A DNA stretch of 6,909 nt, from assembly GCA_002501855.1 (NCBI GenBank), contig DAOM01000246.1, positions 1-6,909 on the forward strand, read 5' to 3'. Below are positions 1 through 4,987 of the stretch, in pieces. Source of the DNA: Candidatus Nitrosopolaris nunavutensis (GTDB lineage: Archaea > Thermoproteota > Nitrososphaeria > Nitrososphaerales > Nitrososphaeraceae). The position numbers and the translations under genes are program-made. The notes beneath the pieces are model-generated. The model worked only from the letters and a program-made list of their open reading frames with translations. It searched no databases and had not been told where the DNA came from. Position 1 is the first letter of the stretch. Each line of letters opens with the position of its first letter.

Positions 1-873
1 TATATACTGCCACATCTTAAAGATAGACCTATTTCTCTAAGTCGATATCCTGATGGAGCATTAGGAAAGCACTTTTACCATAAAAATTGGGATAAACAAA
101 GACCAGAGTATGTTGAAACAGTAAAAGTTTATTCCGAGAGTCGTGGAGGAATAATCAACTACATAGTATGCAACGATAAAGATACTCTTCTATGGCTTGC
201 AAATTTGGGATGTATCGAAATGCATCCATGGTACAGCAGAGTCAAAGATTTCGATTCCTGCAAAGGGGCAGAAATAGAGGAAGACAAGTGTGGATTGAAT
301 TACCCTGATTTCATAGTGTTTGATTTGGATCCATACATCTATTCTGGACACGAGGCTGCTGGTGAGGAGCCAGAATATAATACCAAAGGGTTCAAAGCAG
401 TTGTTGAAGTAGCTTATTACCTAAAAGACTTACTTGCCACACTAAACATAGGCTCGTACGTAAAGACGTCAGGAAAAACTGGTTTACATATTTTTGTTCC
501 AATACTACCTTCATATACATATGATCAGACCAGAAAATTTGCTCAAGTTATAGGGAAGATTTTGGTTAGAAGATATACTGAAAAAATTACGATGGAATGG
601 AACACCGCGAGGAGAAAAGGAAAGGTTTTCTTTGATTATAACCAGAATTCGAAAGGAAAGACTATAGCGTCAATTTTTTCGGCGAGACCGACTCCCTCGG
701 CTACTGTATCTAAGCCAGTACGATGGGAAGAGCTATCTTCTATTATGCCAACAGATTTTAACATACTAAACGTACCTGTAGCTATCAAAAGAACTGGAGA
801 CTCATGGAAAAACATTCTAGAAGAAAAACAAGATATTAATACAATTCTCGAAAATGTGAACCAAATCCAATAA
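1..873 (+). CDS. ligD: LigD-type NHEJ DNA polymerase (primase-polymerase) domain, 5' partial
   Basis: The frame is open from the first base, so the gene begins outside the window; 290 codons are visible. The family fills and extends broken DNA ends with ribo- or deoxynucleotides during Ku/LigD end joining. Landmarks run in the family order (numbering of the visible fragment): RPISLSRYPDG near 9-19, HPW at 75-77, the metal-binding pair in FDLDP (Asp108, Asp110), SGKTGLHIFVP at 157-167, and the third catalytic Asp in FFDYNQN (Asp212), then GKTIASIFSARP and a WEEL motif. All three catalytic Asp are therefore present. Bacterial polymerase domains are about 300 residues, so only a short N-terminus, or an upstream ligase domain, is missing. 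A Cys/Glu-rich insertion lies between HPW and FDLDP and another after FDLDP. The frame ends about 20 residues after a RTGDSW motif. A TTG at 205 is internal, not the start. No Ku or ligase is visible here. Confidence 0.9.
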   Translation, partial: YILPHLKDRPISLSRYPDGALGKHFYHKNWDKQRPEYVETVKVYSESRGGIINYIVCNDKDTLLWLANLGCIEMHPWYSRVKDFDSCKGAEIEEDKCGLNYPDFIVFDLDPYIYSGHEAAGEEPEYNTKGFKAVVEVAYYLKDLLATLNIGSYVKTSGKTGLHIFVPILPSYTYDQTRKFAQVIGKILVRRYTEKITMEWNTARRKGKVFFDYNQNSKGKTIASIFSARPTPSATVSKPVRWEELSSIMPTDFNILNVPVAIKRTGDSWKNILEEKQDINTILENVNQIQ

Positions 874-883
874 CGATTATTTC

Positions 884-896
884 ATAATATAGTATA
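884..896 (+). promoter_or_regulatory. Probable TATA-type promoter of the winged-helix gene
   Basis: The AT-rich string ATAATATAGTATA lies 30-42 bp before the ATG at 926. This spacing predicts a transcript with a leader of only a few bases, as is common in thaumarchaea. No Shine-Dalgarno sequence precedes the ATG. Confidence 0.45.
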
Positions 897-925
897 CAAG
901 CAGAGATGTTCCAAGACATTTCAAA

Positions 926-1213
926 ATGAGAACTCGTGATAAATACGATATATTTTCGGATATTCTGAAGGCGGCTGGTCGGAGAAATATGGGATCGACT
1001 ATAGCCGAAGTAACTAAGAAAGCTTCCTTGAATCCAGAACAAGCAAAAGAGGTAATAATAGATATGCTTGAAATTGGTCTTCTTGAATTCCACAAAGAAA
1101 AGACTTTAAAAACAACAACTAAAGGATGGCAATTCGAAAGGATTTACGAGAATTTAAGCGAATTTATACCAATTTCTTCCAAGATAGATCATATGTCTGT
1201 GGGGGCGATTTAG
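926..1213 (+). CDS. Small winged-helix (HTH_45-like) DNA-binding protein
   Basis: The 95-residue protein opens with MRTRDKYDIFSDIL, the usual start of small archaeal winged-helix regulators (Pfam HTH_45 style). Helix 1 is about residues 5-17; the helix-turn-helix is in STIAEVTKKASLNPEQAKEVI (about 24-44, the first 20 of which hold the core); a further helix with MLEIGLLEF ends in the wing, where LKTTTKGWQFERIYE (about 62-76) matches the family's 'TTxKG..FL..Y' signature. It probably acts as a cytoplasmic transcription regulator, but its target cannot be read from sequence. It lies 52 bp behind ligD with its own TATA-like element, so it need not be cotranscribed. The C-terminal ~18 residues (SEFIPISSKIDHMSVGAI) are not part of the domain. 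Thaumarchaea carry many such proteins, so a specific name is not justified. Confidence 0.82.
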   Translation: MRTRDKYDIFSDILKAAGRRNMGSTIAEVTKKASLNPEQAKEVIIDMLEIGLLEFHKEKTLKTTTKGWQFERIYENLSEFIPISSKIDHMSVGAI

Positions 1214-1240
1214 CAAGATAGCCAAAGAAAAACATCATTC

Positions 1241-1345
1241 ATGGATTATTGTCAGCTTCAACTAATCATTGCACTGATCGTGGCGGCTGCTACTTGTACT
1301 ATGAGCATCTTCCTACGAACGATGTACGAAAGGGCAAGAATATAA
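1241..1345 (+). CDS. Small single-span membrane peptide (34 aa)
   Basis: An ATG at 1241 opens a 34-codon frame ending in TAA. The product begins MDYCQLQ, has one hydrophobic span (LIIALIVAAATCTMSIFL, about residues 7-25) and ends in a basic tail (RTMYERARI). This is what a small membrane peptide looks like, with the basic C-terminus likely cytoplasmic. It lies between the winged-helix gene and the protease. No convincing TATA box or ribosome binding site precedes it, so it could be read through from the winged-helix transcript (27-bp gap). I do not recognise a family. The support is the amino-acid pattern alone; a chance ORF remains possible. Confidence 0.45.
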   Translation: MDYCQLQLIIALIVAAATCTMSIFLRTMYERARI

Positions 1346-1368
1346 TGTAAACTTGACATTTTTGGCAA

Positions 1369-1378
1369 CATATATATA
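1369..1378 (+). promoter_or_regulatory. TATA box of the HtrA-like protease gene
   Basis: CATATATATA is centred about 30 bp before the ATG at 1404. A start site 25-27 bp downstream would fall within a few bases of that ATG, giving a leaderless or nearly leaderless mRNA. This also argues against the in-frame TTG at 1353, which lies upstream of the TATA box. Confidence 0.6.
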
Positions 1379-1403
1379 CTCTTTTTTCACTTCATATCTA
1401 GCG

Positions 1404-2729
1404 ATGAGCAAAAGAAAAGAAATAGTTATGCTTGTAACCGCACTTTCACTTGCAATTGCAATAGTACTGCAAGGGTCGGTTTTTGACAAGACCAGGGCTA
1501 TGGGAGTGAGCTTAGCAAACCCCGCTGCTACTGTAACACACATACAAAATGATGGAAAAATGATAACTGGCAATGATCCAAATCAGCCATTAACACCGAC
1601 CAATCAACAATCGTCTTCTGGGACAATTGACACTTCGTTCAAGAATATATCTCTACCATCCACTACCAACGACCCCACTACTCAAACTACAAACCTTCCT
1701 GCTGTCTTTAAGCAAGTGGAGAATTCTGTTGTTCAAATCACTGCTAGAACACCAAACCCTAATTTACAAATTATAACAAATGGCAATCCATCAACAGGTC
1801 AATCTACAAGATTAGGTTCTGGATTCGTATACGGTAAGCAAGGACACATAATAACCAACAGTCATGTAATTGATGGAGCTAGTACAGCCGATATAACATT
1901 TATTGACGGAAATACCTATACAGCGAAAGTCATAGGAAAAGATATCTCAGGCGATATAGCAGTATTACAAATTACTGATAATTTCTCATCTGAAAACCTT
2001 GTTCCTCTTACAATTGCAAATTCCTCTTCTCTCCAGGTAGGACAGCAAGTAATAGCAATCGGTAATCCGTTTGGACTTAGTGATACAATGACAACTGGCA
2101 TTGTGAGCCAATTGGATCGTCTAATCCCCAATCCAGATACGGGATTTGCGATACCAGGAGGAATTCAAACAGATGCACCAATTAACCCAGGTAATTCTGG
2201 TGGACCGCTATTGAATACACAAGGACAAGTTATAGGAATAAATACTGCAATTAATTCTGCTACTGGTGGATTCTCTGGAATAGGATTTGCTGTTCCATCA
2301 AATGCAGTTATTAGAGAACTTGCAACATTGACTAAAACTGGAACCTTCAACCATTCATGGCTTGGAATATCTGGTGGCAAGATAACTCCAGATTTGGCGC
2401 AGAGTGCAGGTTTACCAAGGAACTATAAAGGAGTCGTTGTTGGTTCAGTTCAACCTGGAAGTCCTGCAGAAAAAGCAGGCCTACAGGGAGTGACGCAAAA
2501 TGACCCTTCGACTGCACCCCATATCGGTGACATTCTAACAGGAGCTGATGGACATCCTTTGAGAAGCATAGATGATCTCATAAATTACATCGACCTGCAT
2601 AAATCAATTGGGGATAACGTAGTGCTAACTGTAAACAGACATGGCCAAATAATGAATTTGAATCTAGTGCTACAGGCACGACCGCCATCGTTAGGGAACC
2701 CAACACCACAAGAATCAATTCTTCCTTGA
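1404..2729 (+). CDS. Membrane-anchored HtrA/DegP-like serine protease with PDZ domain
   Basis: The 441-residue protein belongs to the S1C (HtrA/Deg) family, which cleaves misfolded or damaged proteins outside the cytoplasmic membrane. Residues ~1-6 are basic (MSKRKE) and ~7-23 form a hydrophobic signal anchor (VMLVTALSLAIAIVL). A Ser/Thr/Asn/Pro-rich linker runs to ~95. The chymotrypsin-fold domain carries the full triad: His154 in TNSHVIDGA, Asp184 in GDIAVLQI and Ser265 in PGNSGGPLL. One PDZ domain (~317-428) starts at HSWLGIS and includes VQPGSPAEKAGL and HIGDILTGADGHPL, but has a short insert (QGVTQNDPSTAP) before the latter. With one PDZ it resembles DegS/HtrA2 more than two-PDZ DegP. 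The ATG at 1404 is preferred over an in-frame TTG at 1353 because of the TATA box at 1369-1378. It has its own terminator and appears monocistronic. Confidence 0.93.
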   Translation: MSKRKEIVMLVTALSLAIAIVLQGSVFDKTRAMGVSLANPAATVTHIQNDGKMITGNDPNQPLTPTNQQSSSGTIDTSFKNISLPSTTNDPTTQTTNLPAVFKQVENSVVQITARTPNPNLQIITNGNPSTGQSTRLGSGFVYGKQGHIITNSHVIDGASTADITFIDGNTYTAKVIGKDISGDIAVLQITDNFSSENLVPLTIANSSSLQVGQQVIAIGNPFGLSDTMTTGIVSQLDRLIPNPDTGFAIPGGIQTDAPINPGNSGGPLLNTQGQVIGINTAINSATGGFSGIGFAVPSNAVIRELATLTKTGTFNHSWLGISGGKITPDLAQSAGLPRNYKGVVVGSVQPGSPAEKAGLQGVTQNDPSTAPHIGDILTGADGHPLRSIDDLINYIDLHKSIGDNVVLTVNRHGQIMNLNLVLQARPPSLGNPTPQESILP

Positions 2730-2742
2730 TACAATCCCCACA

Positions 2743-2750
2743 TTTTTTTT
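2743..2750 (+). terminator. T8 tract terminator after the protease gene
   Basis: A run of eight T starts 14 bp after the protease stop codon. Archaeal RNA polymerase stops at such T-rich tracts without needing a hairpin. Confidence 0.6.
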
Positions 2751-2836
2751 AAAGAACGATATAGTATCTGGGATGTCTACTGAGAGCATTTGCCTATGAG
2801 TAATTATGTCGTGAGGAGATATATTATGATTTATCT

Positions 2837-2967
2837 AGAGATAAGGTTTTAATCGTTTTATTGTGTCTCAATGACTTGTTACTGATTTACAATTTTGCTA
2901 ATCGGAGGACCTACATACTCAGCATCATTCGGTAACAGCTGTAGTTTCTACCGAGCACCTTATCTCT
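2837..2967. repeat. 11-bp inverted repeat enclosing a 6-bp hairpin
   Basis: AGAGATAAGGT at 2837-2847 is the exact reverse complement of ACCTTATCTCT at 2957-2967, with 109 bp between. Just inside the right arm, TCGGTA (2929-2934) and TACCGA (2949-2954) form a second stem with a 14-base loop. TTATCT/AGATAA (2831-2844) is a competing small inverted repeat. The nesting would allow a closed multibranch RNA fold, but a T-tract does not follow and homology is unknown. Confidence 0.35.
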
Positions 2968-3015
2968 GAAATATTTATTTCGCATCAAATTTCCATATGA
3001 CACGCGACAATTCAT
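2879..3015 (-). pseudogene. Possible frameshifted remnant of an unrecognised gene
   Basis: On the minus strand an ATG at 3015 opens a 34-codon frame (MNCRVSYGNLMRNKYFRDKV and onward) that ends at 2911. A different frame in the same place continues as LLPNDAEYVGPPISKIVNQ and ends in TAA at 2879-2881. A single indel near 2930 would join the two into one protein of about 45 residues. The tail looks coding, but I recognise no family and short random frames can look like this. Treat as a weak call. Confidence 0.25.
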
Positions 3016-3207
3016 TAAAGATTAAATTTGGTAATTGATAGATTGTGAATGGCATACTTACAATGATACTCTTTATGATATGTTTGATATCTAGTCAGTA
3101 GTAAGCTGTCAGTACAATCAGAAATTAATAATTCGCAGCCCTTAATCTCCCTCTTCCCGACTCGGTCATTCACTTAATAATAGAAATGGACTCTAACAGA
3201 ATGGCAA

Positions 3208-3410
3208 ATGTCCTTAGACAGAAGTAAATTTCAGATCGGTGTTGAAAATTCTGCTGAAACCCCCATGCAATCAAGTGAGGAGAGGATAATATTCCTCGGG
3301 TAGAGCACGAAATAGAGTGTCCTCGCTGCTATGATATCATGATACTATCTTCTCAATTTGATAGGCTCTGTTACTTGCGTGAAGAATGTAATTTTTCCCT
3401 TTATCTGTAG
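3208..3410 (+). pseudogene. Frameshifted small zinc-ribbon protein (about 67 aa if repaired)
   Basis: From 3279 to the TAG at 3408-3410 one frame reads on without a start codon and contains VEHEIECPRCYDIM, then SSQFDRLCYLREECNFSLYL. This has the layout of small archaeal zinc-ribbon proteins: CPRC for the first metal knuckle and, about 20 residues on, a position where CxxC is expected but REEC is found, so one ligand Cys appears replaced by Arg (CGT, one base from TGT). In the neighbouring frame an ATG at 3208 gives MSLDRSKFQIGVENSAETPM through QSSEE and stops at 3301-3303; a single-base indel at about 3280-3300 would join the two. A TTAATAAT string at about 3173-3181 lies at promoter distance from that ATG. 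Loss of a start, a frameshift and a lost ligand together suggest decay. The family assignment rests on motif spacing only. Confidence 0.5.
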
Positions 3411-3430
3411 TCAGTAAGTTGAGCTCTCAG

Positions 3431-3568
3431 TTACTTAAGCCGCCCAAGCGAAGGAATTCGATCATTCAACTCCAGTCCCAGGGGAGTTAGCAACGTTACT
3501 CCGATTTCACTACCGTCAGCATTTGCTGCAAAGAAGCTGGGAATGGATCTATTCGCTGCTATGACAGA
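3431..3568 (-). pseudogene. Protein-like minus-strand remnant without start codon
   Basis: A 45-codon frame between a TAA at 3569-3571 and a TAA at 3431-3433 contains IPSFFAANADGSEIGVTLL followed by TPLGLELNDRIPSLGRLK. It has a purine-first codon bias and a plausible hydrophobic pattern, but no ATG, GTG or TTG that would leave most of it intact. In the same frame beyond the upstream stop, an ATG at about 3624 adds a short unconvincing peptide. I do not recognise the product. It may be the C-terminal remnant of a gene damaged by a stop codon. The opposite strand is also open here (3423-3584, no early start), so the strand is not certain. Confidence 0.3.
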
Positions 3569-3569
3569 T

Positions 3570-3685
3570 TACCACAGCTGGTAACAATGTGTATATTGCC
3601 TAGCCGAACTGTGGCATAGCATACTAAATGTTATTAATGATTGGATACATTGCAACTACGTAGGCTGTAAAAAGTCGCTGTGGTA
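3570..3685. repeat. 9-bp inverted repeat, extendable by wobble pairs
   Basis: TACCACAGC at 3570-3578 pairs with GCTGTGGTA at 3677-3685. CCACAG at 3572-3577 can instead pair with CTGTGG at 3609-3614, enclosing a CAAT/ATTG stem, so two alternative folds compete for the same arm. No function can be assigned. Confidence 0.3.
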
Positions 3686-3691
3686 GTATTC

Positions 3692-3699
3692 AAAAAAAA
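3692..3699 (-). terminator. T8 tract terminator (minus strand) after the His/Asn-rich peptide gene
   Basis: The plus-strand A8 run reads as eight T on the minus strand, 31 bases past the TGA of the 83-residue peptide gene. This is the usual archaeal T-tract signal. Confidence 0.6.
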
Positions 3700-3729
3700 T
3701 GAGAGGGCGTGTGTCTTATTTTCTTTTGA

Positions 3730-3981
3730 TCAGCGGTGTATATCAGCTTGGTTCTGGGCTGTGTTGTCACATAAACTTGATGTACAGTTATTCAGCTGAT
3801 TGATCGATTGAGCGACATCTATGCTGTTGCTGTTACGGTTATTGTTATGGTTGTGGTTGTGGTGGTTGTGGTTGTGTCCATAAGATGCGAAAGCCTGTTG
3901 TGTTATCGCAAGTCCGACCGCCGTCAATGCTAGTGCTGCTATTGCTACGATTGGTGCGATTGCTAATGCCTTGTGGTTCAT
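3730..3981 (-). CDS. Exported His/Asn-rich small protein (83 aa)
   Basis: The product starts MNHKALAIAPIVAIAALALT, a strong Sec-type signal peptide of about 32 residues; the best cleavage site is after AFA (residues 30-32). The mature part begins with a His/Asn run (HNHNHHNHNHNNN, 36-48), followed by a polar stretch with two Cys, Cys66 and Cys71, in NNCTSSLCDNTAQNQADI. The His run could bind Ni, Cu or Zn, and the Cys pair could form a disulphide outside the cell; both are inference. The Q..I.Q...C....C.N.A.N.ADI pattern is familiar from small exported proteins of soil thaumarchaea, but no function is known to me. The DNA for the His/Asn run is a near-simple repeat of CAC/AAC codons, so its length may vary between strains. 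The gene stands alone with its own terminator. Confidence 0.75.
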   Translation of the reverse strand: MNHKALAIAPIVAIAALALTAVGLAITQQAFASYGHNHNHHNHNHNNNRNSNSIDVAQSINQLNNCTSSLCDNTAQNQADIHR

Positions 3982-4008
3982 TTATTCTCAGTCAGGATAA
4001 TATTCTAT

Positions 4009-4016
4009 GCTATATC
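4009..4016 (-). promoter_or_regulatory. Possible TATA box of the His/Asn-rich peptide gene
   Basis: On the minus strand TATAGCAT lies about 31 bases before the ATG at 3981, giving a leader of roughly 0-6 bases. No Shine-Dalgarno sequence is present. The match to a TATA consensus is moderate; the AT-rich AGAATATTAT at 3997-4006 is an alternative. Confidence 0.35.
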
Positions 4017-4079
4017 TGAGATGCTTCACATCAAGTGCTAGGAATATAGAAGAAGTAAGTGATATATTTTTGACCACTG

Positions 4080-4090
4080 AAATATTAATT
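4080..4090 (+). promoter_or_regulatory. Possible TATA box before a very small ORF
   Basis: AAATATTAATT is centred about 32 bp before an ATG at 4117, a spacing compatible with a near-leaderless transcript. The surrounding spacer is so AT-rich that chance is a fair explanation. Confidence 0.25.
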
Positions 4091-4116
4091 AGAAAGATCG
4101 AGTACACTTCATTTAT

Positions 4117-4200
4117 ATGACAAAGATGACAATAATACATTTAGCGAACATAGGACTGTATGAATCAAGAGGATGTTTAGAAATAATGATCATAAAGTAG
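4117..4200 (+). CDS. Possible 27-residue peptide
   Basis: An ATG at 4117 opens a 27-codon frame ending in TAG, with product MTKMTIIHLANIGLYESRGC plus a short LEIMIIK tail. The spacer 3982-4227 holds no other candidate. Support is the TATA-like element at the right distance and a T-rich stretch just after the stop (ATTTTATTATT near 4217-4227). It points at the tail of the HNH-like gene (convergent). It resembles no family I know and may not be a gene. Confidence 0.2.
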   Translation: MTKMTIIHLANIGLYESRGCLEIMIIK

Positions 4201-4227
4201 ACGGATAACAATTCTTATATTTTATTA

Positions 4228-4683
4228 TTAAGTGATGATTAGGGGATGGATAGAGATAGAAGATGGTTTGTTTATAATATGGTTCAGATCATATGTACCT
4301 GTTTGACAGACAATAGTCGATTTGACAATACTACTATTCGTGTAAGGATTATGGAAAGTAATTGGGTTAGGGTCCACGCCAAAGTCGAAGGCTAGTGCTG
4401 TACGTGATGACACCGTTGAAATCAATAGAAGCAGAGTCACTGTCACTGTCATTGAAATTGCTTGATTCGTATTCGTATGCGGTCGTTTAAGTCTAGATGA
4501 TTCTAATGTTCTATGGCATTTACTACATAATGTAAGAAGGTTTTCTAGTAGATGTTTGCCGCCATTACGGATTGAGATAGTATTATGAACGTCCAATTTT
4601 GTATTATCTTTTCCACATTCTGCGCAGCGACTGCAGTCACGTTCGATTGTTTCAAGTCTTAACGTCGGAGGAAGTTGAATCAT
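4228..4683 (-). CDS. HNH-nuclease-like domain joined to a hydrophobic/exported segment
   Basis: The 151-residue product has two unlike parts. Residues ~8-60 form an HNH/zinc module: Cys20 and Cys23, then LDVHNTISIRNGG (30-42), Asn48 in ENLLTLC, and Cys53, Cys56, His57 in CSKCH. HNH domains of this type cut or nick DNA. At the place where the family has VHH or VDH, this protein reads V-H-N (His33, Asn34), so the usual catalytic His may be replaced by Asn and the module may be inactive or purely DNA-binding. From residue 78 (MTVTVTLLLLISTVSS) a signal-like hydrophobic stretch leads to ALAFDFGVDPNPITFHNPY and a polar tail. Such a join is odd: a cytoplasmic nuclease module followed by an export-type sequence. 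A second translation start at Met78 is an alternative. The start overlaps the RHH gene's TGA (ATGA), so the two are cotranscribed and probably coupled. Confidence 0.75.
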   Translation of the reverse strand: MIQLPPTLRLETIERDCSRCAECGKDNTKLDVHNTISIRNGGKHLLENLLTLCSKCHRTLESSRLKRPHTNTNQAISMTVTVTLLLLISTVSSRTALAFDFGVDPNPITFHNPYTNSSIVKSTIVCQTGTYDLNHIINKPSSISIHPLIIT

Positions 4684-4907
4684 TTCTTACGTTTTCTATC
4701 CTTCTCGATCTGAGTGTGTAGATCCTTTGCAAGCGTCTTAACGTCCTTTTCTGATACAGATTGATTAGTAACAGGTTGCTGTTTATTCACATAATCAGTG
4801 AATGCTTGATTAGCAATCTCTGTTAATGTCGTTCTATTATCAAGTGCTATCCGTTTCATTTTATAGAGTAAGTCTTCATCAATATACCATGTTGCCCGTT
4901 TTATCAC
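4680..4907 (-). CDS. Ribbon-helix-helix (Arc/CopG-type) regulator
   Basis: The 75-residue protein begins with a short strand (KRATWYIDEDL), then two helices (LLYKMKRIALDNR and LTEIANQAFTDYVNK, about residues 14-41), the ribbon-helix-helix pattern of small dimeric DNA-binding proteins found in plasmids, viruses and antitoxins. The C-terminal third is a charged helix (about 50-75) ending in a basic DRKRKK tail. The start is GTG at 4907: no in-frame ATG exists near it and a TGA lies upstream in frame. A TATA box about 25 bp before the GTG points to a leaderless mRNA. The next gene overlaps by ATGA. It sits beside a 16-bp palindrome shared with a divergent operon, so self-regulation and control of the plus-strand genes are likely. 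An antitoxin role with the HNH protein is possible but not shown. Confidence 0.8.
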   Translation of the reverse strand: MIKRATWYIDEDLLYKMKRIALDNRTTLTEIANQAFTDYVNKQQPVTNQSVSEKDVKTLAKDLHTQIEKDRKRKK

Positions 4908-4928
4908 GTATCTTGTGCGCAGTTGTCA

Positions 4929-4934
4929 TATATA
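4929..4934 (-). promoter_or_regulatory. TATA box of the RHH gene
   Basis: TATATA reads the same on the minus strand and is centred about 25 bases before the GTG at 4907. It overlaps an ATACGTAT element (4932-4939) that recurs in the palindrome at 4972-4987, which would let a bound repressor block TBP. Confidence 0.5.
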
Positions 4935-4987
4935 CGTATTGTCAGATAAACATACGCTTATATAAACATATTATCATACGTATGATA
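4932..4987. promoter_or_regulatory. Probable operator: 16-bp palindrome plus a second ATACGTAT site
   Basis: TATCATACGTATGATA at 4972-4987 is a perfect 16-bp palindrome whose core ATACGTAT (4976-4983) also occurs at 4932-4939, 44 bp away (about four helical turns). A half-site CATACG lies between them at 4951-4956. One site covers the RHH TATA box and the other the predicted transcription start of the rightward genes. Small RHH dimers typically bind such repeats, so the neighbouring RHH protein is the obvious candidate. This pairing is inference. Confidence 0.6.
4958..4966 (+). promoter_or_regulatory. TATA box of the rightward gene cluster
   Basis: TTATATAAA is a strong archaeal TATA box centred 25 bp before the ATG at 4987. 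It predicts transcription starting at that ATG, which supports the small zinc-ribbon frame as the first gene. Confidence 0.65.

Larger units (their letters stand above)
2730..3729. other. 1-kb stretch without an intact gene; probable gene-fossil region
   Basis: Between the protease terminator and the stop of the His/Asn-rich peptide gene no frame encodes an intact recognisable protein. Reading all six frames shows several protein-like stretches broken by stops or frame changes (listed separately at 2879-3015, 3208-3410 and 3431-3568) and some inverted repeats. I see no tRNA, rRNA, CRISPR array or insertion-sequence ends. The pattern suits a region of decayed genes, though an uncharacterised structured RNA cannot be excluded. 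Confidence 0.5.

Noticed and set aside
836..1095. Two minus-strand frames opposite the winged-helix gene
   Set aside because: They mirror a recognisable winged-helix coding sequence and have no independent support.
1353..1403. TTG start at 1353 for the protease, adding a 17-residue hydrophobic leader
   Set aside because: The TATA box at 1369-1378 lies downstream of it; the ATG at 1404 gives a normal basic-then-hydrophobic signal anchor.
1313..2380. Minus-strand frames opposite the protease (1313-1573, 1916-2131, 2165-2380)
   Set aside because: The protease frame has a full catalytic triad and PDZ domain; these are mirror frames of it.
3468..3488. AACTCC/GGAGTT hairpin with a 9-base loop
   Set aside because: A 6-bp stem alone, without T-tract or conservation data, is weak, and it lies within a protein-like stretch.
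3841..3880. GTTGTGG-type simple repeat as a possible CRISPR or tandem-repeat array
   Set aside because: It is the coding DNA for the His/Asn run of the exported peptide and has no spacers.
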